Assembly: GCA_019347855.1 (NCBI GenBank)
Contig: JAHWKO010000008.1
Location: 1-39,149, forward strand
From: Actinomycetota bacterium
GTDB taxonomy: Bacteria > Actinomycetota > Nitriliruptoria > Nitriliruptorales > JAHWKO01
DNA: 39,149 bases
Direction of reading: 5' to 3'
Under the pieces are notes generated by a model. That model made no database searches, had not been told where the DNA came from, and worked only from the letters and a program-made list of their open reading frames with translations. Position numbers and translations under genes: made by a program. Below are positions 33,941-39,149 of this stretch, piece after piece (position 1 is the first letter of the stretch; each line of letters starts with the position of its first letter).

Positions 33941-33970
33941 GATGCAGGGGGAAAGGGGGTCCCCTGCATC
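33941..33970. promoter_or_regulatory. Perfect 10-bp inverted repeat in the divergent promoter region
   Basis: GATGCAGGGG at 33941-33950 is exactly reversed by CCCCTGCATC at 33961-33970 around a purine-rich ten-base loop. It lies between the divergent DUF2188 and small membrane-protein genes, about 70 bases before the latter's ATG. It could be an operator for either gene or an RNA hairpin. A loose promoter-like pair, TGTGAC then TAGCGT, follows it toward the plus-strand gene. Confidence 0.5.
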
Positions 33971-34041
33971 GAGCTGTGACCTGTGAGACACTTAGCGTGG
34001 CGAGGCGACCCAACCCAACCCGTTCTGGGAGCGAGGGAGCC

Positions 34042-34296
34042 ATGGGACTGATCAGCGTGCTCCAACTGCTTCCGATCGCGGCGCAGGGTGCGGACGAGCA
34101 GGTGGCCTTGCTCCCGTTCTACATCGGGATAGGTGTTGTCGTGGCGGTGATCGTCCTGGCGGCACTCATCGCGACCCCGAGTTCACGGCGCCGCGCAGCC
34201 GATGAGCGTCCCGGCAAGGCCCGCAGCCCGGAGAGCCTGCGCGCAGAGGCCGAGGGCACGTCCCGACAAGGTGGCGACGCCAACCGCTGGTTCTGA
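34042..34296 (+). CDS. Small single-pass membrane protein
   Basis: This 84-aa protein has one predicted membrane helix at about residues 24-45 (LPFYIGIGVVVAVIVLAALIA). A short N-terminal segment precedes it, and an Arg/Ala/Glu-rich cytoplasmic tail of about 38 residues ends in NRWF. The ATG at 34042 is preceded by GAGGGAG; an in-frame ATG at 33976 has no such site and would overlap the inverted-repeat region. The gene is convergent with the end of the gas vesicle operon, 55 bp away. No family recognised. Confidence 0.65.
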   Translation: MGLISVLQLLPIAAQGADEQVALLPFYIGIGVVVAVIVLAALIATPSSRRRAADERPGKARSPESLRAEAEGTSRQGGDANRWF

Positions 34297-34351
34297 GCGG
34301 TGCCACTTGAGGGTCGGTCCCCCGATCGACCTGGCGACATGGAACCGGATG

Positions 34352-34957
34352 TCAGCGCAGCCGTCCGAGGGGACCGAGGTCCAGGTTGAGGTCGTCGTCG
34401 GTGACCCCGAACGCTTCCTTGACGTCCTCCATGCGCTCCTCGAGGGCGGCGAGGGCGACTCCGAGCCGTTCGGTCTGGTCGGTGGTGAGGGTGCCTGCTT
34501 CGACGCGGCGGATCGCTTGTCGCTCGAGGAGGTCGTGGATGACCTCCACCACGGTCAGCACGAGCTGGGAGACGCCGCGGACGAGCTGCTCCCGGTCTCG
34601 TTCCTCGATCGAGGTCGGTGGGTGTCTACCAGCGGCCTGGGTCCGACCGCCGGGGCTACCCGGGGCACGTGGACCAGGTACGGGCGCGGAGGTCCGGGTC
34701 TCGGGCGAGCCGCTCTCACCGCCTCCGGACGGCGCCAGGGTCGGTGCGGCCATGGCCCGTCCGCCCTCCCGACGGCGTACGCCGGTGCGTTGGGCGGTGT
34801 CCTCGGAGGCGACGAGCAGCCGGAGGGCGACGCGGATCAGTTCCACGTCCGCCAGGCCGATGACGAGATCGCCTGCCACGTGGACGCCCCCGTCGATCAG
34901 GCCGTCCAGGAGACCGACGAGCGTAGGGGGCTCGTGTTCCGGTTCGATGGCGCTCAC
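34352..34957 (-). CDS. GvpS-GvpK fusion gas vesicle protein
   Basis: One 201-aa frame holds two gas vesicle families. Residues 11-58 are a GvpA-like (GvpS/J type) domain: LVGLLDGLIDGGVHVAGDLV followed by LADVELIRVALRLLVAS. Residues 59-118 are a Pro/Gly/Ser/Arg-rich linker. Residues 119-201 are GvpK, with LVLTVVEVIHDLLERQAIRR, VEAGTLT, ERLGVALAALEERM and the classic ending DLNLDLGPLG. In Streptomyces clusters gvpS and gvpK are adjacent separate genes, so this is probably an in-frame merger. An internal ATG at 34753, with GGGAGG upstream, could also give GvpK on its own. GTG at 34957 overlaps the gvpL stop (GTGA). Last gene of the operon. Confidence 0.85.
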   Translation of the reverse strand: MSAIEPEHEPPTLVGLLDGLIDGGVHVAGDLVIGLADVELIRVALRLLVASEDTAQRTGVRRREGGRAMAAPTLAPSGGGESGSPETRTSAPVPGPRAPGSPGGRTQAAGRHPPTSIEERDREQLVRGVSQLVLTVVEVIHDLLERQAIRRVEAGTLTTDQTERLGVALAALEERMEDVKEAFGVTDDDLNLDLGPLGRLR

Positions 34958-35661
34958 GCGTTGCCTCCCGACGCGAACCGGTACGGAGGCAGGGGCCCCT
35001 GCACGGTGACGGTCGCTCCGTCGCATGCCGACGTCGCGCCGAGGAACCGGTCCTGGTCGTCTCGGTCCACGAGGTAGGCCGCGCGTGCAACGGTCTCGGG
35101 CTCACGGGATGCCAGCGGTTGCGACGCGCGTGCGAGCGGGCGCAGACGCTGGTCGAGAGCGTCCGCGGTGGCGCTGGCACGCACGCGCGCGTCAGCCCGA
35201 CCCCGGGCCTCGGACCGCTTCCGGGCGAAGAACGCGTGGCCGGGCGGCAGGCCTTCCGCCGTGTCCGACGCCGTGTCCGCCGTCTCGATCGCGTCGACCT
35301 GCACCACCCACTCGTCGGCTCCGGTGACCGCAGCGAGGGCGCTCTGCAGCTCGCCTCGTCGATCTGCGAGGAGCTCGTCCGCAGCGGACCGGTCGGATAG
35401 CACGGTCCCGAAACGAACGGGCAGCACGGGACCGGCGACGGCGAGTTGCGTGAGGACCTCGTCGTGACGCCGCACGGCGGCCAAGGCGTCGCCGGGGTCG
35501 GCCCCCTGGAGATCCTCCAGCGTCCGGTCCATGCTGCTCACGATCAGGACGAGGTCACCCTCGCGATGGAAGCGCACGTCGGCGTCGTCGATACCGCGCA
35601 GGCCTGATGGTGGGCGCGATGGCCCGGCGGTCGAGGTGACGCCGTAGAGGTACCAGCCCAC
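34954..35661 (-). CDS. gvpL: Gas vesicle protein GvpL/GvpF family
   Basis: GvpF/L proteins are accessory assembly factors that bind GvpA during vesicle nucleation. The 235-aa product begins MGWYLYGVT, has the family motif VLPVRFGTVLSD at about 79-90 and ends with GPLPPYRFASGG. Between these lies a helical region rich in Arg/Ala. The GTG at 35661 follows the gvpJ stop by three bases, and the gene overlaps the next by 4 bp. It is the second F/L paralogue in the operon, named gvpL by position; the F/L distinction is not certain from sequence. Confidence 0.9.
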   Translation of the reverse strand: MGWYLYGVTSTAGPSRPPSGLRGIDDADVRFHREGDLVLIVSSMDRTLEDLQGADPGDALAAVRRHDEVLTQLAVAGPVLPVRFGTVLSDRSAADELLADRRGELQSALAAVTGADEWVVQVDAIETADTASDTAEGLPPGHAFFARKRSEARGRADARVRASATADALDQRLRPLARASQPLASREPETVARAAYLVDRDDQDRFLGATSACDGATVTVQGPLPPYRFASGGNA

Positions 35662-35664
35662 CGC

Positions 35665-36096
35665 TCAGTCCGTCTCGTCCGCGTCGTCGGCACCGCGGGG
35701 TCCGTGCGCATCGCCAGTCCGGCTGCCGTTGCCTTCTTCCAGCCGGGCGACCCGCTGTGCGAGCTGTTCGGTGCCGTCCAGCAGCTGTTGCAGCACGTCG
35801 CCTGCGGCCACCTCCGACCCCTCACTCTGGCCATCGCCATCGCCGGCGATCCCTCCGGTGAAGAACGGATCGTCACGCCACCAGGCCATCCCCAGCTCCT
35901 GGGCCTTGTCGGCCGACGAGATCAGAAGACGGATCCGGATCGTCAACAGCTCGATGTCCAGCAGATCGACCCGGATGTCACCGGCGATCACGATGCCCTT
36001 GTCGAGCACCCGCTCCAGGACGTCTGCGAGCGAATCGCCCCGACGTGCCGCCGCCGAGGTGCTGCGGGTGGAAGGCACCGTCACCGGTTCGCTCAT
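35665..36096 (-). CDS. gvpJ: Gas vesicle protein GvpJ (GvpA-related)
   Basis: This minor GvpA-like structural or nucleation protein has 143 aa. Residues 22-73 are the GvpA-type domain: LADVLERVLDKGIVIAGDIR followed by VDLLDIELLTIRIRLLISS. The extension KAQELGMAWWRDDPFF is typical of GvpJ/GvpM rather than GvpA. The C-terminal half is acidic and low-complexity, with a short Leu-rich helix (VLQQLLDGTEQLAQRVARLEE). The ATG overlaps the gvpO stop by ATGA, and gvpL starts three bases after its stop. Confidence 0.93.
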   Translation of the reverse strand: MSEPVTVPSTRSTSAAARRGDSLADVLERVLDKGIVIAGDIRVDLLDIELLTIRIRLLISSADKAQELGMAWWRDDPFFTGGIAGDGDGQSEGSEVAAGDVLQQLLDGTEQLAQRVARLEEGNGSRTGDAHGPRGADDADETD

Positions 36097-36530
36097 CGCT
36101 CGTCCTCCCCCTCGGATCTGCGGAAGCGTCTGACGCGCTCGAAGCTGAGGACGCTGCCGTCGGCGTCGGTGGTGACCTCGTACGTCGCGAGCACGTCGGT
36201 GGACGGTGGGATCCGGGACACCTCGACGACGTCGGCACGTGCGCGCCAGCCCTCATCGTCCCGACCGAGCCCGATCACGCGCTCGACCTCGAGGCCGAGG
36301 ACCTCACCGAGCTCACCGCGGATCCTCTCGACGACCTCCCGCAGCCCGCCGGTCGCTCCGCCAACACCGTTGGTCGAACCGGCGGCATCGGCAGTCTCAC
36401 CCCCGTCCGCGTCGTGGTCCTCGAGGCGGTCGATCAGCTCCTCCTTGGTGCCTGAGACCTTCAGGTCACGGTCCCGGAGCTCATCGCGAAGCTCATCGAC
36501 GGTGAGTTCCTCACGGTCGACCATGTTCAC
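36093..36530 (-). CDS. gvpO: GvpO with an N-terminal SAP-like motif
   Basis: GvpO is found in actinobacterial and haloarchaeal gas vesicle clusters and is needed for vesicle formation or expression. In this 145-aa product, residues about 63-137 match GvpO: GWRARADVVEVSRIPPSTDVLATYEVTTD in outline, with Arg-rich RVRRFRRS at the end. Residues 9-37 (LTVDELRDELRDRDLKVSG, then TKEELIDRLE) match the SAP helix-extended loop-helix motif found in DNA-binding proteins. An acidic, Gly-rich linker joins them. GTG at 36530 overlaps the gvpG stop; an ATG two codons later is possible. DNA binding is inferred from the motif only. Confidence 0.87.
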   Translation of the reverse strand: MNMVDREELTVDELRDELRDRDLKVSGTKEELIDRLEDHDADGGETADAAGSTNGVGGATGGLREVVERIRGELGEVLGLEVERVIGLGRDDEGWRARADVVEVSRIPPSTDVLATYEVTTDADGSVLSFERVRRFRRSEGEDER

Positions 36531-36757
36531 GACCGCCTCGTGCGGGCCGTCTCCAGCCGGTCCATCAGCTCGTCCTCTGCCGCCTCGAAGCCCTCGTCAT
36601 CGATCAGGCCGCGGTCGTACTCGTCGTTCAGTTGCGCCAGCGCGGCCATGACCGCCTGCTCGTCGTAGAAGCGGTCCTCTGCGACCTGCAGGATCCGGTC
36701 CGCCGTCCAGGTCACGAGCTTGACCGGTCCCAGCAGCGCTCCCGTCAGGAGTCCCAC
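36527..36757 (-). CDS. gvpG: Gas vesicle protein GvpG
   Basis: GvpG is a small assembly factor of gas vesicle clusters. From the GTG at 36757 the product is 76 aa, typical for the family. It begins VGLLTGALLGPVKLVTWTAD, like the MGLLxxxLLLPLxPVRGVVW start of other GvpG proteins. It ends with a charged helical region containing YDEQAVMAALAQLNDEYDRG and EAAEDELMDRL. The start lies one base after the gvpF stop, which decides it: any longer reading would run back through gvpF. The stop overlaps gvpO as GTGA. Confidence 0.92.
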   Translation of the reverse strand: MGLLTGALLGPVKLVTWTADRILQVAEDRFYDEQAVMAALAQLNDEYDRGLIDDEGFEAAEDELMDRLETARTRRS

Positions 36758-36758
36758 T

Positions 36759-37457
36759 TCAGACCCCGACCGGGTCGCGGTCGAGGTCCGCGAACGAGTA
36801 CGGCGGCAGCGCCCCCACCGTCCGCAGCGTCCCTGTCCCGCTGAGGCGTCGCGCCAGTGCCTCGCAGCGGTCGAGGAAGACGTCGAGGATCTCCGCCTCG
36901 ACCAACGCCGCGACGCGTGCGGAGGTCCCCCGTCCCTCCACGACTCCGGTCGCCACCACCATCCCATCCAACTGTGCACCGATCGTGGCGAGGTCCTCGA
37001 CGGCGAGTTCCGCGAGCGCCTCGGAGATCACGCGACCGCGCTCCATCCGGGGGATGGCCCGGTCGCGGACCTCCGGCTGCCGCTCGGCGACGCGACGTAA
37101 CGCCACGTCGCGGTCCGGCTCCCAGAGGACCTGGACCTCGACCCGGCCCTCGAGCTCGTCCATCCGGGAGAGCGCGTACGGGATGTCGATACCGTCCACG
37201 ACCGCCGCCGGGTCCTGCTCGGTGATCATCCCGAACCTGAACGGGAGCACCGGCGCCGTGGCCATCGTCGCCGCGAGCACGCGGTCGTGCGCGGCGAGGT
37301 TGGCACGCCGGGGTTGCACCGTGTGTCCGTCGTACTCGGACGTCAGCACACCGATACCCGCGGGCAGCCGGCGGACGGCGACGGCCCCGCCACCCACGCC
37401 CTGCTCGGGCGGAGGAGCGGTGCCGTCGGGGACCAACCCGTAGAGGTACGCCGCCAC
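36759..37457 (-). CDS. gvpF: Gas vesicle protein GvpF/GvpL family
   Basis: The 232-aa product is the first of two GvpF/L-family proteins and directly follows gvpA, the usual place of gvpF. It begins VAAYLYGLVPD and has the family signature PVLPFRFGMITEQD at about 73-86. Central helices contain WEPDRDVALRRVAE, and the end is VGALPPYSFADLD. In cyanobacterial GvpF, the homologous N-terminal domain contacts GvpA. GTG at 37457 follows the gvpA stop by one base. The next gene, gvpG, starts one base after its stop. Confidence 0.92.
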   Translation of the reverse strand: MAAYLYGLVPDGTAPPPEQGVGGGAVAVRRLPAGIGVLTSEYDGHTVQPRRANLAAHDRVLAATMATAPVLPFRFGMITEQDPAAVVDGIDIPYALSRMDELEGRVEVQVLWEPDRDVALRRVAERQPEVRDRAIPRMERGRVISEALAELAVEDLATIGAQLDGMVVATGVVEGRGTSARVAALVEAEILDVFLDRCEALARRLSGTGTLRTVGALPPYSFADLDRDPVGV

Positions 37458-37458
37458 G

Positions 37459-37836
37459 TCAGGACGACTTGGACTTCTGCTTCTGCTTCTCCTCGTCGCC
37501 CTCGCTCCCGAAGGTCTCCTTGATCTTGTCGATCCCACCCTCGAGAGCCCCCTTGGTCTTCGACTTGGAGACCTCCTCGGACGTGTCGCCGAACAGGTCC
37601 GGCAGCGTCTTAGGTTCGCTGCGACCCGTCAGATCGAGGCGGTCGACCGCCTCGGCGAAGTGCAGGTAGGTGTCGACGCTCGCGACGACGATGCGTGCGT
37701 CCACTGTGAGCAGCTCGATCCCCACCAGGGACACCCGGACGAACGCGTCGATGACGAGTCCCTTGTCGAGGATGACGTCGACGACGTCGTACAGGCTCCC
37801 GGAGTTCGGTCGGCGTGCGATCGCGGTGCTGCTCAT
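37459..37836 (-). CDS. gvpA: Gas vesicle structural protein GvpA
   Basis: This is the main shell protein that polymerises into the hollow, gas-permeable vesicle wall. Of 125 aa, residues 14-75 are the highly conserved GvpA core: [20 protein letters not shown] followed by [20 protein letters not shown] and [10 protein letters not shown]. The remaining ~50 residues are a Lys/Glu/Ser-rich hydrophilic tail, as in other actinobacterial GvpA proteins and absent from short cyanobacterial ones. AGGAGG lies seven bases before the ATG. The start overlaps the upstream orf88 stop (ATGA). It is the second gene of the operon and the first recognisable vesicle gene. Confidence 0.96.
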   Translation of the reverse strand: MSSTAIARRPNSGSLYDVVDVILDKGLVIDAFVRVSLVGIELLTVDARIVVASVDTYLHFAEAVDRLDLTGRSEPKTLPDLFGDTSEEVSKSKTKGALEGGIDKIKETFGSEGDEEKQKQKSKSS

Positions 37837-38099
37837 GCGTCATCCTCCTGGTCGTCGTCATCGCCCGTGGGCGCGGTCATCTCGTGGGCGAGCGCGGCCT
37901 GGTCGAGGCGATCCAGCAGCCGCAGGCTCGGGTACCGCTGCCCCTCGGTCATGGCCACTAGCATCACCACGTACGCCTCGAGATCCTCGCGCGTGCGCAG
38001 GCTGCCCTCGAGACGATCGAGTAACTGGTGGCTCGGATATCGGTGCTGGGCGATCGTCTGCACCAGTCGGTGCGCTGCCCTCTGTCGGGTCGTCGGCAT
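37833..38099 (-). CDS. Unrecognised 88-aa protein with duplicated RYPS-LLDRL motif, first in the gas vesicle operon
   Basis: The product contains two copies of an 11-residue element, [11 protein letters not shown] at 20-30 and [11 protein letters not shown] at 55-65, 35 residues apart, each inside a predicted helix. The copies are joined by [17 protein letters not shown], and the C-terminus is a run of Asp/Glu ([10 protein letters not shown]). I cannot assign a family. GGGGGGAG lies four bases before the ATG at 38099, and the stop overlaps gvpA by ATGA, so it is translated with the vesicle genes. The duplicated helix suggests a pseudo-symmetric binding module, perhaps for GvpA or a regulator; this is inference. 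Confidence 0.8.
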   Translation of the reverse strand: MPTTRQRAAHRLVQTIAQHRYPSHQLLDRLEGSLRTREDLEAYVVMLVAMTEGQRYPSLRLLDRLDQAALAHEMTAPTGDDDDQEDDA

Positions 38100-38138
38100 C
38101 TGCTCCCCCCGTCCGTGTCGCCGTCACGTGAGAACGGC

Positions 38139-38158
38139 AACTTACGTACCCACGTGGG
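38139..38158 (-). promoter_or_regulatory. Candidate promoter/operator of the gas vesicle operon
   Basis: The perfect ten-base palindrome CCCACGTGGG (38149-38158) overlaps GGGTAC on the minus strand, which resembles the -10 of SigB/SigF-type promoters. Directly downstream, TAAGTT (38139-38144) could be an ordinary -10. These sites are about 40-60 bases before the orf88 ATG. No convincing -35 was found for either. Confidence 0.35.
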
Positions 38159-38166
38159 ACGACGGA

Positions 38167-38238
38167 GCGGCCGTTCGTACAGAAAGCCGCCCACCGCCCA
38201 TCCGGACGGAGCAGGAGACACCTCCGCCGAACGGCCGC
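38167..38238. repeat. Perfect 11-bp inverted repeat upstream of the gas vesicle operon
   Basis: GCGGCCGTTCG at 38167-38177 is exactly reversed by CGAACGGCCGC at 38228-38238, with 50 bases between. It lies in the 220-bp gap between the vesicle operon and the plus-strand pseudogene. The arms share CCGTTCG with the repeats before yebC and the DUF2188 gene. Confidence 0.45.
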
Positions 38239-38319
38239 CCACGAGGCTCGCAGCGGTCGCCGTTCGACGCCGTCAGTGGCCGACCGTTCCCCACCCTCGA
38301 CCCTTCAGAGGAGCTCGCG

Positions 38320-38852
38320 ATGATCGCCAAGGAACTGCTACCGAAGCGTGGCTGGTCGTGGTAGGCGTGGGGGATCCTGCTCGCCGTCGTGCTGTACACC
38401 CGGGTCATCGGCCTGCGGACGTTCTCGAAGATGTCCGCGTTCGACTTCGCGGTGACCGTCGCGATCGGCTCGACGATCGGGTCGGTCTCGCTGCTCGGTT
38501 CGTCGTTGTCGGCCGGGATCCTGGCGATCGGGACGCTCCTGGTGGTCCAGTACCTCATACGCCCAGCTGCGCAGCCGATGGACGTTCAGCACGGCGGTCG
38601 ACAACGCCCCGGTGGTCTTGATGGCGGGCCACGAGTTCCTCCATGACAACCTGCGGCGGTCACGCGTCACCGAGGACGACGTCCGTGCGAAGCTCCGGGA
38701 GGCCAACGCGTACAACTACGACATGATCCAAGCGGTCATCCTCGAGAGCACCGGAGACATCAGCGTCATCCACGGCGATCACCCGCTCGATCTGGACATC
38801 TTCCGGGACGTCTCCGACGGCCAAGGAGCTCGAAGATCGGGCTCGCGGATGA
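38320..38852 (+). pseudogene. Degraded DUF421 (YetF-like) membrane protein gene
   Basis: A good start remains (AGAGGAG, six bases, ATG at 38320), but codon 15 is TAG at 38362-38364. The same frame then continues with LLAVVLYTRVIGLRTFSKMS and DFAVTVAIGSTIGSVSLLGS, a DUF421 membrane segment. Near 38561 the reading must shift by one base to give AVDNAPVVLMAGHEFLHDNL, RRSRVTEDDVRAKLREAN and VILESTGDISVIHGDHPLD, the conserved DUF421 cytoplasmic domain. A further shift near 38822 would restore a normal end, KELEDRARG and a stop at 38850. Three lesions in about 530 bases point to a pseudogene, or to local sequence errors. Confidence 0.75.
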
Positions 38853-38904
38853 ACCACGTAGTTGGCCTGCCCATCGCACCGCGAACACGGCTGACCGGCC
38901 GGCA

Positions 38905-38919
38905 GACCGCTGAGCGGTC
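38905..38919. terminator. Short perfect hairpin at the 3' end of the last gene
   Basis: GACCGC and GCGGTC pair around a TGA loop, overlapping the stop codon of the minus-strand gene and lying about 50 bases beyond the pseudogene end. There is no T-tract. It could serve as a weak bidirectional terminator between the two convergent genes. Confidence 0.3.
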
Positions 38920-39149
38920 AGATCTCCACGGTGTCGGCGTACCGCTGGCGCGCCGCCTCACCAGAGGTCCCTAGCTCCTGGCCGATCTTGGCCCAGGACG
39001 CACCGGCTTCGCGGGCCCGGCGCACCGCCTCGAGCAACTCGCCCTCCAGCAGCGCCCGCTGGTAGGCGACCCGTCGCAGAGCCATCAGCGCCGGCTCGCC
39101 GCGATCCTCGTCCTCGGGCTCGTAGTCCTCGAACGCGTCGGCGAGTTCG
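38918..39149 (-). CDS. Small helix-turn-helix-like protein (5' end outside window)
   Basis: The frame is open from the right edge to the TGA at 38918-38920, giving the last 76 residues. The visible part has an acidic start (DAFEDYEPEDEDRG), a helix LMALRRVAYQRALLEGELLEAVRRAR, and then EAGASWAKIGQELGTSGEAARQRY, which reads as a helix-turn-helix of the sort seen in small actinobacterial regulators. It ends ADTVEI. Function unknown; the true start is not visible. Confidence 0.7.
   Translation of the reverse strand, partial: ELADAFEDYEPEDEDRGEPALMALRRVAYQRALLEGELLEAVRRAREAGASWAKIGQELGTSGEAARQRYADTVEI

Noticed and set aside
1..39149. CRISPR array, tRNA/rRNA genes, insertion sequences, prophage or toxin-antitoxin genes
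   Set aside because: No regularly spaced repeats, cloverleaf sequences, transposase motifs or phage genes were seen on either strand.

Overview
This is GC-rich DNA with densely packed genes and frequent GTG starts. Many genes overlap the next one by a 4-bp GTGA or ATGA. The gene set is actinobacterial: a complete Pup-proteasome core operon, NucS mismatch endonuclease, ChdC/HemQ haem synthesis, and a Streptomyces-like gas vesicle cluster with GvpO and GvpK. Two secreted proteins carry triple cell-wall-binding (CWB2) repeats and there is a PgpH-type 7TM-HD protein. A deep-branching class such as Nitriliruptoria/Euzebyales fits the CWB2 content, but that placement is inference.

Layout. 1-7181 (minus strand): trmI, then arc, dop, pup, prcB, prcA and the 5' part of a secreted HExxH protein. 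This is the usual actinobacterial pupylation/proteasome order; a TATACT box sits just upstream of arc. Pup ends in Gly-Gly-Glu, so it needs no deamidation before conjugation. The ligase gene pafA is not in the window. 7236-16740 (plus): a metallo-beta-lactamase-fold protein with a zinc alcohol dehydrogenase, an M15 peptidase, a phosphoglycerate mutase, a phosphodiester glycosidase fused to CWB2 repeats, ChdC, an AMP-forming acyl-adenylating enzyme and a NUDIX hydrolase. 16741-18417 (minus): a K+ channel with RCK domains and nucS. 18623-21319 (plus): ychF, a 62-aa Cys/His protein and an ABC1-family kinase. 21351-23150 (minus): a long-chain acyl-CoA synthetase. 23273-29052 (plus): enoyl-CoA hydratase, lipid kinase, PgpH-like phosphodiesterase and a second CWB2 protein. 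29039-31282 (minus): a fused alpha/beta 2-oxoacid dehydrogenase E1. 31323-32192 (plus): an M15-family lipoprotein. 32194-33808 (minus): yebC and a DUF2188 protein with a long Ala/Lys/Thr-rich tail. 34042-34296 (plus): a small membrane protein.

34352-38099 (minus) is the most distinctive part: an eight-gene gas vesicle operon, orf88-gvpA-gvpF-gvpG-gvpO-gvpJ-gvpL-gvpS/K, with junctions of -4 to +3 bp. Two members look like domain fusions: a SAP DNA-binding motif on GvpO, and a GvpA-like (GvpS) domain joined in frame to GvpK. The first gene encodes an unrecognised 88-aa protein with two copies of an RYPS-LLDRL repeat. No gvpN or gvpC is visible. Several perfect inverted repeats containing CCGTTCG/CGAACGG lie upstream of this operon, of the DUF2188 gene and of yebC.

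The right end holds a degraded DUF421 gene and the 3' part of a small helix-turn-helix-like gene. I saw no tRNA, rRNA, CRISPR array, insertion sequence or prophage, and no gene-free stretch over about 300 bases apart from the pseudogene. The longest intergenic region is about 220-235 bp.
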